From Cryoendolithus antarcticus (lineage: Eukaryota; Ascomycota; Dothideomycetes; Cladosporiales; Cladosporiaceae): a stretch of 64,000 bases of DNA. This document shows, in pieces, positions 11,182 to 23,517 of this stretch. Below the pieces are notes generated by a model, which was given only the letters and a program-made list of their open reading frames with translations, did not search any database and was not told where the DNA came from. Numbering within the stretch: the stretch's first letter is position 1; the number at the start of each line of letters is the position of its first letter. The stretch lies in contig NAJO01000041.1 of the NCBI GenBank assembly GCA_002077065.1, positions 248,001 to 312,000 of the forward strand, written 5' to 3'. The position numbers were made by a program, and so were the translations under genes.

Positions 11182-12235
11182 TCAATACGTCCCAGCATGG
11201 TTCGCCAGAAACCCTCCATCGATCACAGTGACATTCCCGTTGCAGTACGCTCCAGCCTTCGAAGCCATCCACAACACCGTCCCAGCCATTTCCTCCTCTG
11301 CACCCATCCTCTGCTCAGGCACAAGAGTCTTTGGCATCACGCCATCAGTGTGTTCCCACGCCTTGCTTACCGGTGCAGTCATGTCTGACGGAAACCCTGT
11401 AGACTTCTAGTCAGTAATCCAACATCAACGGACTATGAGGAGGCAAGAATAGGACTTACATCCCGGGGCGATGACATTCGTCCTAATCCCGAACGGCACA
11501 AAGGCAGCCCCCAGATTCTTCATCAAGTGATGCACCGCAGCCTTGCTAGCATTATAGATAAAACTGCTCGTAAATCTCGTCAAACCTCCAACACTCCCCA
11601 CACTGATAATCTGGCTACTCGGCCGCCCCTTCTCCCTTCTCCGGTTCCCCTCGTCCAGCAGCTCTAGAAACGCCATTGAAGTAGTGAATACGGCGGCTAC
11701 ATTCGTTTCCAGCGTCTCCGTCCAGAGGGATGCGGGGCGGTAGTTGAAGTAGTAATCTCGCACTTCTGACGCTGAGGACTCGGCATTGGGGATTGGGCGG
11801 GCGTTGGGGGAGGAGTCATAGGTTGTCTGGCCAGCATTGTTGATCAGGAGGTCGATGTAGCCTGTCTCCTTTGTGATCCGGTCGATGGCACGTTGGAGGT
11901 CGGCGTGAGAGGTCGTGCTGCCTTGGATGGGGATGAGATTGCCGTGCTCCTGGTCATCGTTAGCGGCGAGGACGAGAGACTCGAAGCTTCCAGGCATACT
12001 GCAAGCTTGACAGCTTCGTCGAGTTTCTCCTGTCGTCGGCCGGTGATGTAGACTTTGGCGCCGTTGCTCTCGAGAGCGCGGGCGATCATGAGGCCCAGTC
12101 CAGTGCCGCCTGGAAAAGGATTTCGGTCAGTCTAGTTCGACCATACCTTGGGATTGTATTGAAATTACCGCCGGTGACGACTGCCACCAATCCCTTGACA
12201 TCCATCAAGTTCTCCTTGCTGTACTTCGAAGCCAT
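11182..12235 (-). CDS. Short-chain dehydrogenase/reductase, four exons
   Basis: Predicted 293-residue classical SDR. Exon 1 starts at 12235 with MASKYSKENLMDVKG and ends inside the cofactor motif. Intron 1 is 12110-12168 (59 bases) and its removal gives VVTGGGTGLG. Intron 2 is 11950-11999 (50 bases, GCTAAC branch site). Intron 3 is 11397-11459 (63 bases). Each removal keeps the frame and rebuilds conserved sequence: LINNAG for the NAG motif, catalytic Ser in IISVGSVGG, and YNASK as the active-site YxxxK. The C-terminal NVTVIDGGFL is the usual last strand of the fold. Substrate is unknown; fungal homologues are often annotated only as SDR. It is transcribed away from the Rqc2 gene 3' end. Confidence 0.9.
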
Positions 12236-12516
12236 GGTCGTCGATTATCGATCTCGAGAGATGCAGAGGGAGTGGATGTGTGAAGATGAACAAGCTGGTC
12301 TCAGACGAGGTCGAACCTGCACCACCTCGATCGTGGAAGTATAATCAATGGTAACTTGTTTGGATTCCTTGCCGAACGTAGAGTGCACCCGATCTCAATG
12401 GCTCTCGGGATATCAGCATGGGGAGGGGATTGATATTGACCAGACTGTACAGCATACTGTCAAGAGGGTCAAACGTGAGGCCCTCACAGTCCATTGTCTA
12501 TCTCAAATATCTACTT

Positions 12517-15500
12517 CTACTTCTTCTTACTCCCCTTCCCACCCCTCCCTCCACCCTTCCCTCCCCTCGCAGCAGCCCCTCCTTTCCCCTTCTCAGCATG
12601 ACTCAAAACAACCCTCACCATCTTGACAGGCACAACACCCACAACCTCCGTCTCCTTCAACCCCTGCAGCAGCTCCGCCTCCCTCGGCCAAATTTTCTCC
12701 TTATCCTCGCTCTTGTCATCCAGTGCCCTCTTGTCCTTACTAGCCTTTACCCACGCGCCCAGCATCTCCCTCACCGCCTTGCCTTTCTTCGTCTGCCCAG
12801 GCTGCATCTTGACTTTGTACTTGTGTTTTGCTAGGGCGGCCCAGGGCGCGCAGACGGGTATGATGTCTATGATCTCGTCTCCCGGCAGAGGAGCACCGAC
12901 GTAGGAGTCTAGACTTGTGAGTTGCAATGCTTCGTCTTCGTCCAAAGCCTCGACGCCTTCTTCGAGGTTCAGGCGACGAATCTCCTCGGCTTCGAGACCT
13001 TGCTTTTTGGCTTTCTCGTGCTGGGCTCGGCGACGGGCGCGGGTTTCTTCGAGACTTTCTTTTTGAGCGGCTTCGGCTGCTTCGGCCGTGGACTTCTCGT
13101 CTGCGGCTTTGGAGCCGAGGAGCTGCATGGCGAGGGCGCGGTCTTCTTCGTCTTGGTTTGAGTATTTGGCTGCCTGTTTCTTGGCCTTTGCGCGTTTGCC
13201 GCGCTTCTGCTGTACAGGCTTGTTAGACTGTGAGGTAGGAACCGGTTGATCCTTCTTGGACTGTCGCTTCTGCCCACCGGTTTGCGCGGCTTCGATGTCT
13301 GTTGGCTCATCTTCAGCCTTGTCATCCTGACCTTGAAGCCCTGCTGTACCGGGGGGATCATGCTCATCTTCGCCGTCGTCTTCACTCCCGCTTACGTCGT
13401 CATCGTTCGCAGCATCTGTATGATGGTCGTTCTGGAGTGGATTCGACCTGGCTTCAATACGATCATCATCATCGTCTCCTGAGCCAGCTTGTCGGACGCC
13501 GTTGAAGTCATCATCGTCATCTGCTTCTGTATGATCGTTCTTAGAGTCGTCCAGGACGGCGTCAGGGAACTCATCGTCCTCATCGTCCGTCTCATGTGCA
13601 GCCTCACCATCGTCAGCACCGGCCACATCAGCCGCTCCGTCCTCCTTCACAACATCTGCAGCCGGCCCAGCGCCATTTCCCAAGCGATGCTTCACATGCC
13701 TCGCCTTACTCTCCTCGCTAATACAAAATATAACAGCAAAGCCCAACAACAGCTGACTAGGCGGCAAAAAGTTCTTCTTTCCCCTCACCATAAAGCCCCC
13801 CGTAGCCAAATACTCCCCCGTCGGCGCCGTCTTACTAACCTGATCCCAATTCACCCACCAAGCACTCATAGCCGCCTTGCTATCCCACGCACTACTTGTG
13901 CAAACCGCCATGCTCCCCGCTTGAGAAAGCGTGCTGGGCGGGATTGGCGCGTCAGGAGTGGCGGGGTTGTTCTTGACGATGACGCTCGCGGCGCCGTGGA
14001 GGTCGGCGTGGACGTACGCGTCGCCTTTTTTGAGGTAGCGACGGTAGAGGATCTCGTTTTGCTGGGCGTCTTTGCCGGCTAGCACGAGGTAGTTGTCGGA
14101 GGAGATGAAGTAGATGAATTTCTCGAACCAGAGTTGTTTGCGGACGGGGCGGAGGACGTCTTTTTCTTGTTTCAGGCCTTTCTTCAAGTCGGCCATGACG
14201 CGTTGCTCTGTGTTTTTGAGGGCCTTGGAAGAGGCAAGGGCGGTGCGTTCTTGCTTCTGGGCGGCGGTGCGGCGCTGGTCATGGTACTGGCGGGCATTTG
14301 CCCAGGGGGAGAGCGCGAGGTCGATGTCGATTGTGAGGCGCTTGTCAGCTGATGAGACAGCTGCCAGGGTTGGAGCAGCGGGAGCTTCGTCGTCGGAGTC
14401 CGATGCCTCACTGTCGGTCTTATCGGCCATGTCGTCGTCGGAGAATTCGGCATCGTCGTTCTCGGAGAGCAACAAGGTGATGGTGTTCTCATGCAGTTTC
14501 AGCGGAAGCTTGATCGTCAGCGCCACAGCATTCTGTCTGCTCTGTTCACTCTCGATTAAGTGTCCAATGTCCACCCAGTCCATGCCCTGTGCAATCAGCC
14601 CGTTGACAGCATTGACAGCCTCCTCCACCCGAGGTACATTGGCTTGTATGGCCTGCGCCTTGCGTACATTGAGCTCCTGTACCTGTTGCAAACCATCTAT
14701 ACGCTTGTCTTGCTCCTGTCGCGCGGCCTCGATCTTCTTGCGCGCAGTATCTTCTCGTTCCTGCAGCTTAGACTCCAGCCTTTGACCCTCGATAGACGAG
14801 AAGAATTCGTCAACCGCCTTGTTGAAACCCTCATACTCCAGCACCACCATCCCAGGATCCTCCGCCAACTGCTTCGGCCTAAACGGATGGAAGTCCTCAT
14901 ACATCAACCCCTTCCTCGCATCTTCCTCCTCTTCCTCACCCTCGACCTCCTTGACCCCCTCCTTCCGCCTCGCAAGAATATACCCCTTGGCCACGTCCTT
15001 ACTCATGATATCTCGCACAACGTCCCCAGCCTCCCTCAGACACCCCATCAACCGTCCCAGTGCCTCCTCATTTCCCAGCACATCGTCGACACTGGAGTCT
15101 TTCCCAACCCCCCCGTCCTGAAGCACATGATCCAACAACACAGGCGGAAACTCCGTCGTGGTAGCCAACGCCTTCCTCAGCGCATCACCCCCCTTCCTCT
15201 TCTTCCCCGGTTTCTTAGCCTCCAAAACCTGTCTCTCCTGCGCCTTCTGCAACCCCGCCCTAACCCTCTCCTCAGTCAACTCTGGCACGCCGTCGAAGTT
15301 CTGCCGTAAATGCAAGTTATATTTCAACCCCTGACGATACCTCTCGTGCTCCTCGCCCTCATTGACATTCCGCAGTAAAGTCAGAATGTTCAAGTCCCCA
15401 TCACACAGAATCACGTTCCCCCCCGCGTAAAACTCCAAAAACAATTTATAGAACCCCTCTGAGAACACAATCTCAATCACCCGATCCGTGCCCACCTGCC

Positions 15501-15771
15501 TCACACTCGTTACCCGTCTAGTCCTAATAAACTTCCTCAGCCTCGCTACAAACGGCGACGGCGCGGCTGCTGTCCCTCGCGAGAAAGCCGTCAAATGGCA
15601 GCGGAAACCGGAGTCTATGAGGAGTTGTTCGCGGTGGTCTGGTTTGGCGAATTTGAGCAGGAAGATCCGCGAGGAGAGGTCGTAGATGTTTGAGAGGCGG
15701 AGGGTTGTGAGGGTTGCGGAGAGTTCGTGGGCGATGATCTTGATGTCGAGGGAGGAGAAGCGTTGTTTCAT
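12517..15771 (-). CDS. rqc2: Ribosome quality control protein Rqc2/Tae2 (NEMF family)
   Basis: A 1084-residue NFACT protein. In the ribosome quality control complex it binds stalled 60S subunits with peptidyl-tRNA, recruits the Ltn1 ubiquitin ligase and directs C-terminal Ala/Thr (CAT) tailing. The NFACT-N domain starts MKQRFSSLDIKIIAHEL; Asp9 and the Asp96-Arg97 pair (VGTDRVIEI) match residues needed for tailing in yeast. A long coiled-coil middle (about 370-450) precedes the NFACT-R domain (WFEKFIYFISSDNYLVLAGKD, near 580). A Glu/Asp-rich linker of about 120 residues follows, and the conserved C-terminal domain (YVGAPLPGDEIIDIIPVCAPW) ends in a Gly/Lys tail. The frame is open 36 codons further upstream, but ATG 15771 opens directly on the conserved N-terminus. 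No introns. Confidence 0.95.
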   Translation of the reverse strand: MKQRFSSLDIKIIAHELSATLTTLRLSNIYDLSSRIFLLKFAKPDHREQLLIDSGFRCHLTAFSRGTAAAPSPFVARLRKFIRTRRVTSVRQVGTDRVIEIVFSEGFYKLFLEFYAGGNVILCDGDLNILTLLRNVNEGEEHERYRQGLKYNLHLRQNFDGVPELTEERVRAGLQKAQERQVLEAKKPGKKRKGGDALRKALATTTEFPPVLLDHVLQDGGVGKDSSVDDVLGNEEALGRLMGCLREAGDVVRDIMSKDVAKGYILARRKEGVKEVEGEEEEEDARKGLMYEDFHPFRPKQLAEDPGMVVLEYEGFNKAVDEFFSSIEGQRLESKLQEREDTARKKIEAARQEQDKRIDGLQQVQELNVRKAQAIQANVPRVEEAVNAVNGLIAQGMDWVDIGHLIESEQSRQNAVALTIKLPLKLHENTITLLLSENDDAEFSDDDMADKTDSEASDSDDEAPAAPTLAAVSSADKRLTIDIDLALSPWANARQYHDQRRTAAQKQERTALASSKALKNTEQRVMADLKKGLKQEKDVLRPVRKQLWFEKFIYFISSDNYLVLAGKDAQQNEILYRRYLKKGDAYVHADLHGAASVIVKNNPATPDAPIPPSTLSQAGSMAVCTSSAWDSKAAMSAWWVNWDQVSKTAPTGEYLATGGFMVRGKKNFLPPSQLLLGFAVIFCISEESKARHVKHRLGNGAGPAADVVKEDGAADVAGADDGEAAHETDDEDDEFPDAVLDDSKNDHTEADDDDDFNGVRQAGSGDDDDDRIEARSNPLQNDHHTDAANDDDVSGSEDDGEDEHDPPGTAGLQGQDDKAEDEPTDIEAAQTGGQKRQSKKDQPVPTSQSNKPVQQKRGKRAKAKKQAAKYSNQDEEDRALAMQLLGSKAADEKSTAEAAEAAQKESLEETRARRRAQHEKAKKQGLEAEEIRRLNLEEGVEALDEDEALQLTSLDSYVGAPLPGDEIIDIIPVCAPWAALAKHKYKVKMQPGQTKKGKAVREMLGAWVKASKDKRALDDKSEDKEKIWPREAELLQGLKETEVVGVVPVKMVRVVLSHAEKGKGGAAARGGKGGGRGGKGSKKK

Positions 15772-16228
15772 TTTGGCGGTGGGGGGTGGGGGGTTAGAGA
15801 AGTGGGCTGGCTGATTGGGGGTGCATGGGAAGGAGAGGGAGAGTGAGGCGGGTGGTGTGTGCAGGTGGGTATTGATCACACATGGAGGGGAACTTTTTGG
15901 TGCGAAGAGGCAGTCACGTCATGATTTGGACAGAATGGAAGACTGACTCGCGGGAAGCGATATGAAGTGATATCAAGTTATGAGCTTTTGCAGCGTGTGT
16001 TGATTGAGTTGATTCTGCTCCCTGTAGTCTTACACCTCCTCCTCACCGCCCGTTCCTCGCTATGCACATCGAATCACAAGTGGAGATCTCCCTTTACTGT
16101 ACAGCCCCATTGACGCGGTTCCGTCAATGCCCAGCCCCACGACCGTCTTATCGTACATCCCAGCCCTCAGCCATTGCGCAAAGGTCAAGGAACCAGTGCT
16201 CAAGTGAAGTCTCCCAAGAAATCATCCA
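15772..16228. other. Intergenic: Rqc2 leader and Jhd1 3' flank
   Basis: The minus-strand leader just before the Rqc2 start is strongly C-rich (two runs of six C within 20 bases), a common fungal promoter/leader feature. No gene is seen. Confidence 0.5.
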
Positions 16229-19200
16229 TTATGACCGCGCGTCATCATCCCGCAAAGCTCGCCTCAGTTCCTCGTCATCCTCTTCAAGCGGCTGGCTGGC
16301 ACCTCTGCTCAGCCACTGCTTGGGACTGACGTGGAACATCGAGGAGAGCGAAGCGCGAGACTCTCGGCGAGGTGTCGCGCGGCTCAATTCGGGGGATTCG
16401 AACGGGAGCGGTGGCTGGTAGAACGGGATCGTACTGAAGCTGAAGCGCCGGTCTTCGTCAAGGACGGTTTGGGTAGTTGCCGGTCGATCGCTCTCGGTGG
16501 TCGGGATGGCTGCGAACCCGTGCTCGACATGCGCTGACATTGAGATGCCGCTGTCGACGCTACCGTCCGGCTTGGTCTCGTCGTGATTCGTGTCCGGTCT
16601 TGGCGCTTGGGAACCTTGGGCTTGATCATCACGTTGCTGAAGGTTGAAGGCTTGGATGGCCGATAGACCAGCATCGTCACCTCCGTGCCCGTCCATATCG
16701 AGCACTTCGGTGGCGATCTGTTCCAATGACGGCAGGGCGTACAACGCGGAGCGATCAGCGTTGGTATAGTCGGGTGCGGTGTAGGGCGTGGAGAATGACT
16801 GGGGGATGGACTCGTCTTCTGGGTACATGCTGAACAGGCTCGGGTCGATCGGGGTTCCACTCGAGCGAGACATGCCATCGATCTCGTGCGGCGAGTGATG
16901 TGAATGGACGGATTGCTCATGGTCAGATTGCACGGTATCCGGCTGCCAGAACTGACCAGGGACGTTGTGGTACACATCAGCGGGGGCCCTCGGGAGCGTA
17001 ACTTCCTGCTTAGGCTCTGCTGGCTGCAACACAGGCTTCAGGATGCCTTGCATGCCAAGAGGCGGTGGAGGCGGAGCAGTTGTCTCGTGGTCGAACTTCA
17101 GGCGCTTAGCAGACTCGCGTGGGCTACTGCTTTCGGACTCGCGTTTCTTCGATCCGGATCCTCGTGGCACAGGATTCTCTGCAGCTTTGACGGGATCGAC
17201 ATTGCCAGTATCGTCGTGGATGCATCGCCGCTGGACTGCTGTCAGCATGTGCAGCCACTGACTTGGTTGAGATAATCTGGGACACTGACTTTGCTTTTTC
17301 TGCATTCGTAACAGGCTTTGCTGCGTCCACGCTTGCTCGAATCGCCGTACATCGATGCGTTGTTGAGAGCGATGGGCAGACCGGCGCTCAGATACGTATT
17401 CGCATCCGAGCCCGGGTTTGCCACGCGATCGGCGTAGGAGTTGGGAATGCCATTTGACTTGACTCCATTCGGCGTCTTGAACTGATAATCGCCGTTAGTC
17501 TCCTGATGATGAATTCCGCCGTTCGGCAGCATCTGCGCCTGCTGCACTGCACGATGCGGAGAAACAGTGATAGTGTCACCCACCTCCAATGCGACCTGAC
17601 CATGGCCGACGAACTGGTAATGTCCATCACCATTCGACAGAAAGGACTGTTCGTATGTCGTAGGCATCGGTGCCTGGACGACCAGATCCTTGTGCTTGCA
17701 TCGAATGCGTCGTTTCCGGCAGGTATCGCACGCGACACGCTTTGGCCCTAAGACTGAAGTCTTCGGGGTGCTCACAAACTGGCCCGACAGAGCGCCCAGC
17801 ATCATTGAAGATGCAGGCGCGTAAGTCTGCGCGGCCATTTGCGATGAAGGTTGATGAGGGGGAGGCGAGAGCGCCCGTGGCTGTGATGGCGACGATGATA
17901 TGAATGATGATTTTGCAGGCGTGGCGTCGGCTCCTTTTGTCGAGGTGACGCTCAGATGTGTCGGATCGGGAAGTGCCGGGCCCGGTGACTTGGCGCGCTT
18001 ATTTTGCATGCGCCGGCTTTGACGGTCTGGACCGGCGATTTTCCATGCGGCGATGGCCTCCTTGCGCTCCATCTCTTTCAATGCGCGCGCTGACATCTTC
18101 TTTGGTGCACCATCCTCCTTCGAATTCGGCAGAACTGCGTCGGGATGCGCCCATGCAGGCGGATCCTCATTCCCTCTCTTCCACGCCACCCACAAAGCGA
18201 AGGACCTCGCGATCTCCAAAGGCTCACCATAGCCTTTGGGGATCGATGCATTCACTCGCTTCATCTTGTCCTGCGACACGCCCTCGATCCGTCCCATCGT
18301 CAGCATCACAGTCCGGAAGATAAAGTTAAGTAGCTCCGGCAGCCCATCGATCTCAGCCTGACTGTAGTAGCGAGCATTTTGTGCTCCCTCGCGCAAATCA
18401 CTCATGGCGAGATCACCGTCAAAGTCTTCCCACAGGTGCCTTTCGCGTTGGAATCGCTTGCCCTCATAGAAGTCCTGGGAGACGGTCTGAGGTATCGGGT
18501 CGTCCTCCAGGTAGCGAATGGCAGTGTACCACATGATGCGCTGGAAGTGAGGATATCGAAACTTCTGAGGTGTCTCATTGTTCTTCTCGATATCGTGCAC
18601 TTTGAATTGATTCTTGAACGACATACGGGTGAGAAAATTGCCTCCAATGACCAGACTCGTCTCCGGCGTCCAGACTGCATGGATCCAGCCAGATGGGATC
18701 AGCATGGTGTCGCCGGCGTTCAGATCGACGCGAAAACACTCTCCTGTGATATGGGGCAGGAATGTGTAGTTTTGCTGGGGATTCTCGTTCCACTCCTCGT
18801 AGGCCTTGAGATGCTTGGCTTTCGGCGGTATGAACAAGAATGTCTTCTTGCCTCGCAAAATATGATAGTACACACTGCTGCCGCCGAAATCGATGTGGAA
18901 GTCGGTGTAGCTGTCTGCAATCGACATCAGACAGTAATATTGCACTTTTGGGAACTTGCCCTTGTCCTTCTCCTCTTGCGGCCAGACCTCATCCTGTAGA
19001 TCGATGTCTCGCACCACCTTGGGCCGTCGAAGGAGGCGGCCGAGCTTGGTATGCGAGACCTCCAGACTAATGACGTTCCGGATCGCCTTGTCCTCACTCA
19101 CTTCCTCGTAGTAGTCAGTCCACTTCTGGAGATTCCACTTCGAGCCTCCGGAGTTCTGTGTCTTGACGTCGATAACATCGAGTGGAGTATCGGGACCAAC

Positions 19201-21186
19201 CAGGTTGCAGACTTGGCGAATTGTGAGATTCTCTGGCATGATCATGTCCAGCTTATCTTGTCCGTCGTCAGGCACCTTGTCGTACTCAAAGTCGTCCGCG
19301 CCCAGCAAGTTGCAATCGCCGTCGTCAGAGACAGCTTTGTCTTCATCTTGCTTCGCCCGTTCACGTAGCTCCCATGGCCGTGAATTCCACTCGGCAGGTA
19401 TGCAGATCGGCTCCGTGAACGCATCGCTCCGTTCCATGAGATCCCTTGTGATCAGCTCCGGTCGCATGCGGGGGAACGTCTCTGGGTCGAACTTGAAGGT
19501 GCCGTCCTTGATCGGCTGGATGTAGTGGTGTTCGTTACTGTCTTCACTTGTCTTCAAGCTGCCCTTCTCTAGCGCTGCATAATCTACACTTGTATGTGCG
19601 CGAGTGCTTTTGCGAACGTAGGTAGTCTTGCCATGCTCAGCTTCACAGTCAGTGCAGAAGAACTTGTCCACGTCCCGGACCTCGTGAGCCTTCTTAAACC
19701 CCGCGCAATCGACGTGGTACCAGTTCTTACAGCCATTGCAGGAGATCCAGTTATCCAGCTCCGCTGCTAGACCAGCTGTCTCCCGTGAGCTGTTACAACT
19801 AGCACATATAGTCTCCGGCTTCTGCTTGGCAGACTTGCGTGCCGGCTTCTTGAACGCCATTTCGCGAATGAGCATAGACACCTCAGGCGGTACAGACTGT
19901 GCGCGAGATGATGTCGGAGTGTCCTCTCGCACATCAGATGCCGACGGTGTCATTGATGCACTCAAGCTACTTCGCCTGTGACGGGTATGTTGCATCTCAT
20001 CGGCAGCCTCGGCAAACACACTTCGTCCGTTGGTACCGACAGCTTTGCTGGCAGCCTTCATGGCTCGCTTTGACACCTTTTCGACCTTCGACTTAGCAGC
20101 ATTGGCTCTCGGCTTGCCCTTGGGCCAGCCGCGACGCTTCTGTGTCGATGCGGTGATGGGCGCGTCCGAGCTGGCAGAGCGTGACGCAAAATCCTCGGGT
20201 GGAGTCTGCGTCTGTGTTTGTGGGACTTTCCAGACAATCTCGGCAGGTCGTGGCTGCTTGCGTGGCGGCTCAGGCGCATGTCCATATCTAGCTCTCGGAC
20301 TTGGCCCATTGCTGGTCTGCTGTGGCGATGGCAGACTGTGATGATAGGATGTCCAGGACTGGGACGGATGTGCGAAGAACGGTGGTAGGAGTGCAGCAGA
20401 GGTATGTATTGACTCAGCGGGGCGTTGGGTGTGCGCGCCTTGCGGAAAGCTGTTTGCATGAGGTCGAGATGGAGCTGGTGCATTTTGTGTGAGCACTGAC
20501 GATTGCGCCGCTGCAGGCCAGCCTCCGGTCTTGAAATTCAAGAGCAATGCAGCCTCCTCGACACGACTCTGGTAAGATGCAGCGCCGTACTTCGACTCAT
20601 AGCTTGTCGCAGGTCGAGAAGCGTACTGTCCCACCTGCAGAGAAGGGAGAAGCTCGGACCTCGAGCGCTTGTGGGGCGGCTCACTCTCCTGTGTTTGGCG
20701 AGCTGGGTGCGCATGACTGTGTCTATTGAGGTGTGACGGTCTTGCAGCTGGGACAGCAAAGTCCGGGCTCACCGCCAGTGCTGCCTCGGCTAGGGTGTCA
20801 ATGCTAGAGACGACCCTGTTATGGCGTCTCTTCGGCACCTGAGCGTGCTCCGACGAGTTTGCCTGGTATGATCGCTCATACTGCGACTGCGGCGGCGGCT
20901 GTGGCCGGACAGTGAACCCGAGGTCGTGGTTCAGTGCTGGGTAGTTGAAGGAGGGTTCGAGTGCCTGAGGCTTGAGCGGGCCGGGCGACAGCGGCTCGAC
21001 ATAGGCGCGCGGTGGTGTGGGAGAGCGCCTTGGCTTTGAGTAGCCGTCCGGTCGCTTGAAGTAGCGGTTGTAGGGCTGGGTGAACATGACGGGCATGTGC
21101 CCGCGGGCAGCTCGGGGGTGTGAACTGCGAACGCCAGTCTGCTGTTGTTGAGGTACCTCAATGCTGTGAGTACCCGACCAAATCAT
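16229..21186 (-). CDS. jhd1: JmjC histone demethylase JHDM1 (KDM2-type) with PHD finger
   Basis: Predicted 1632-residue nuclear Fe(II)/2-oxoglutarate oxygenase expected to remove methyl groups from histone H3 Lys36. About 400 disordered residues precede a PHD finger (near 460-520: CASC, ISCNGCKNWYHVDC, FFCTDC). The JmjC domain (near 690-870) has the iron ligands in DFHIDFGG and WIHAVW and the cofactor Lys in LRGKKTFLF. Two short Cys motifs follow: CDTCRKRRIRCKHKD (near 1153) and, split by an intron, CYECRKSK joined to RRCIHDD (near 1295). The intron is 17231-17289 (59 bases, GTCAGT to GTCCAG). The remaining 330 residues are disordered and Pro/Ser-rich. The first ATG is used, but ATG codons 31 and 34 residues downstream (MPVMFTQPYN) are closer to where homologues begin. 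Confidence 0.92.
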
Positions 21187-21681
21187 GCATGTACGTTGTT
21201 CTCATGGCCGTGAGAGGTACTGCAGTGTCGAGGGAGTCGTTGTGTGAGCGGTGTTCGCGGGTTGGGAGGAATGAATGGCGGTGGGGGCTGGCCAGCGCTT
21301 GTCGCAGGGCACCCCGCTTAGTGGAGTGAGGGCATACTGCACTGAGCGAGAGGCCTTTGTCCTTTTGCCTGTATGAAAGTAATTTCGCTGTAGCATTGAC
21401 CGCTTATAGCTTACAGTCCAGCTCTATGAGGCTCCGCAGTGAATGTACTGCTGCGAATGCCCAGCCGTTGGTGTGGAATGTAGCTCCTCGAGTGGGTGCC
21501 TGTTTCAGGCAGCAAGGCATTACTTTCACGTCTCCGCACTTTCCCATCCTGACTCAGGGCAAGTTGTGATCGATGCGCTTGGACCGGCTCCCGGCAGCGA
21601 TATCGAATACAATCATCCGATTTACGCACTAGCCACTCCAACATCCCCAATTACACACCCAGCAATACCCGTAGCCAAGCT
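21187..21681. other. Divergent promoter region, jhd1 / SF3b p14
   Basis: About 500 bases shared by the minus-strand jhd1 and the plus-strand p14 gene. No long frame and no recognisable site. Confidence 0.5.
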
Positions 21682-22158
21682 ATGAACCGCAGTCAAAAGC
21701 TTGCCCCCGAGGTCAACCGGTAGGGCATCTCCAGCAGCATCCCCCTCGCACGCGACACACGCTGACATATCCCAGCGCACTCTTCGTAAAGAACCTCAGC
21801 TTCGCCGTAACCCCAGACGAGCTCTTCGACCTCTTCGGCAAGTTCGGACCCATCCGGTAACATCCCTCCCACCACCTTGCATCCAACTCGCTCTCCCCAA
21901 CTAACCCAATCCCCTCCCAGCCAAATCCGCCAAGGCATAGCCAACAACACCAAAGGCACCGCCTTCGTCGTCTTCGAAGATGTCATGGATGCCAAAGCCG
22001 CGTGCGATAAGCTGAACGGCTTCAACTTCCAGTCGCGCTACCTCGTAGTGCTGTACCATCAACCTGAGAAAATGGCCAAGGCCGCTTCACATGCACAGGA
22101 CCTCGCGGAGAGGGAGGAGAAGTTAGAAAAGTTGAAGCGGGAGCATGGGGTGGAGTAG
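21682..22158 (+). CDS. sab14: SF3b p14, branch-site-contacting RRM protein, three exons
   Basis: Predicted 118-residue splicing factor, the SF3b subunit (SF3B6/p14) of U2 snRNP that lies next to the branch adenosine. Exon 1 (21682-21719) encodes MNRSQKLAPEVNR. Intron 1 is 21720-21775 (56 bases). Exon 2 carries RNP2 (ALFVKNLSF). Intron 2 is 21857-21920 (64 bases, CTAAC branch site). Exon 3 carries RNP1 (KGTAFVVFE) and the C-terminal helix with the SRYLVVLYHQPEKM signature, ending KREHGVE. Length is the family's usual 115-125. Two introns in a very short gene is typical of its orthologues. No part is missing. Confidence 0.94.
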
Positions 22159-23517
22159 CGGGACGAGGGAGCCATGACAGCGAGCGGTGAGAATGATGCG
22201 CCTACGATTGAGGGCCATCTGGATGGGGTGGAGGAGGCTGCTGTGGTTCCCGCCGGTTCGATGATCAAGAATGCTGCGAAGGAAGGACATACGATACAGG
22301 GTGCGGAAGGTCACGCGATCAAAGCGTCCTGGCGACGTTTGCTACTGGGCAAAGTCCAAGCTCTCGCTAAGAGACGCTGAAGTAACGAGGTTGCTAGGTA
22401 TTGATGAAGGACAAATCCTTCCCGATTCTCTGCGCAGTGCCTGTAGGGAGACATGTCACTGACAGTCAGCAATCTCTCAGCTAGGCTGCCGAATTCAGCG
22501 CGCAAAGCGCGTTTCTAACTACACCGGTGAAAGCATAGCACAACCTGCGTCAAATACTCGAGGTGCTGCACATCCGAGCATGAGCACCTGCATTGCAATC
22601 GACGAACGCCCTCGATGCGAACGCACGACACATCCACGTGGCAGGAACAAGGTTTGCCTGCCGTGCTTGGCATCTGACTGGAAACCGACCTCATCCGTAT
22701 CTCACCATGCTTGCATCTCAACACACCTTATCGAAACATCGTCCACCTTTTGCTGCAGGGCCGGAAAGTCTCTGCGTCAACGCTGAGTATGCGAACGATT
22801 GCGCAGCCCTCACCCCACTTGTCTCAGACGTGCGATTGCGCGTTTGCATATGCTGGCTCCGGTATAGTTACAGCCTGACCACGCTGTTGGATGCGCAAGG
22901 AAGCTTCGCGTCGCGATCAGAAGCATTCGCAACTTGACCCGACCCAGAGCGAATTCCGCTATGACACAAGTACTCATCTTCGTCAAGGGATGTGACAACA
23001 TGCGAGTCTACGCATCAACCAGTGAGCGACAGGTTTGGTCCCTCGGCAGCCTCGAAAAGATTGCGGAGCCGGAAGTGTACTGTATCACTTCCTATCGCAA
23101 GCCGGATGGTCAACGATAACGACCATCCTTGAGACCAGCATCCCTCGGTAAACTGTCACTGAGACGGAGAGCCCTGCGACAGATTCACACAGGGCTCGAT
23201 GTTAGCTCCCTCAACACTGGCTGAGCGGACGGCTGGCCGCAAGCACGCTGGAGAAAGTGACAAGTCCGTGGTGGCAAATGGTACCTTGCAGCTTGTCTAT
23301 GATGGCGCGAAGCTGGGATCTCGCGAATGCCGAAGTATGGAGTCTGGTGGGACTCGTCGATGTAAGTGCAGGTATATGTACGTGCCTCTCGTCCCGTCAC
23401 TTTCCATGCTACGTCCCCCATTCACGATACCCCGGATCTCTGTCACTGTTCATCGCAGATCTCGCCACCCATCCACTCTCGACAGACTACCACTACCCCA
23501 GCTCAATCTCAGCAACA
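22159..23517. other. Intergenic, no gene seen
   Basis: About 1.36 kb with only short frames (at most 114 codons) on both strands and no domain. The last 100 bases are pyrimidine- and CA-rich and form the leader of the secreted-protein gene at 23518. Confidence 0.5.

Noticed and set aside
13380..13640. Repeats of TCATCG/TCGTC type inside rqc2
   Set aside because: They encode the Asp/Glu-rich linker of Rqc2; a coding low-complexity region rather than a separate repeat element.
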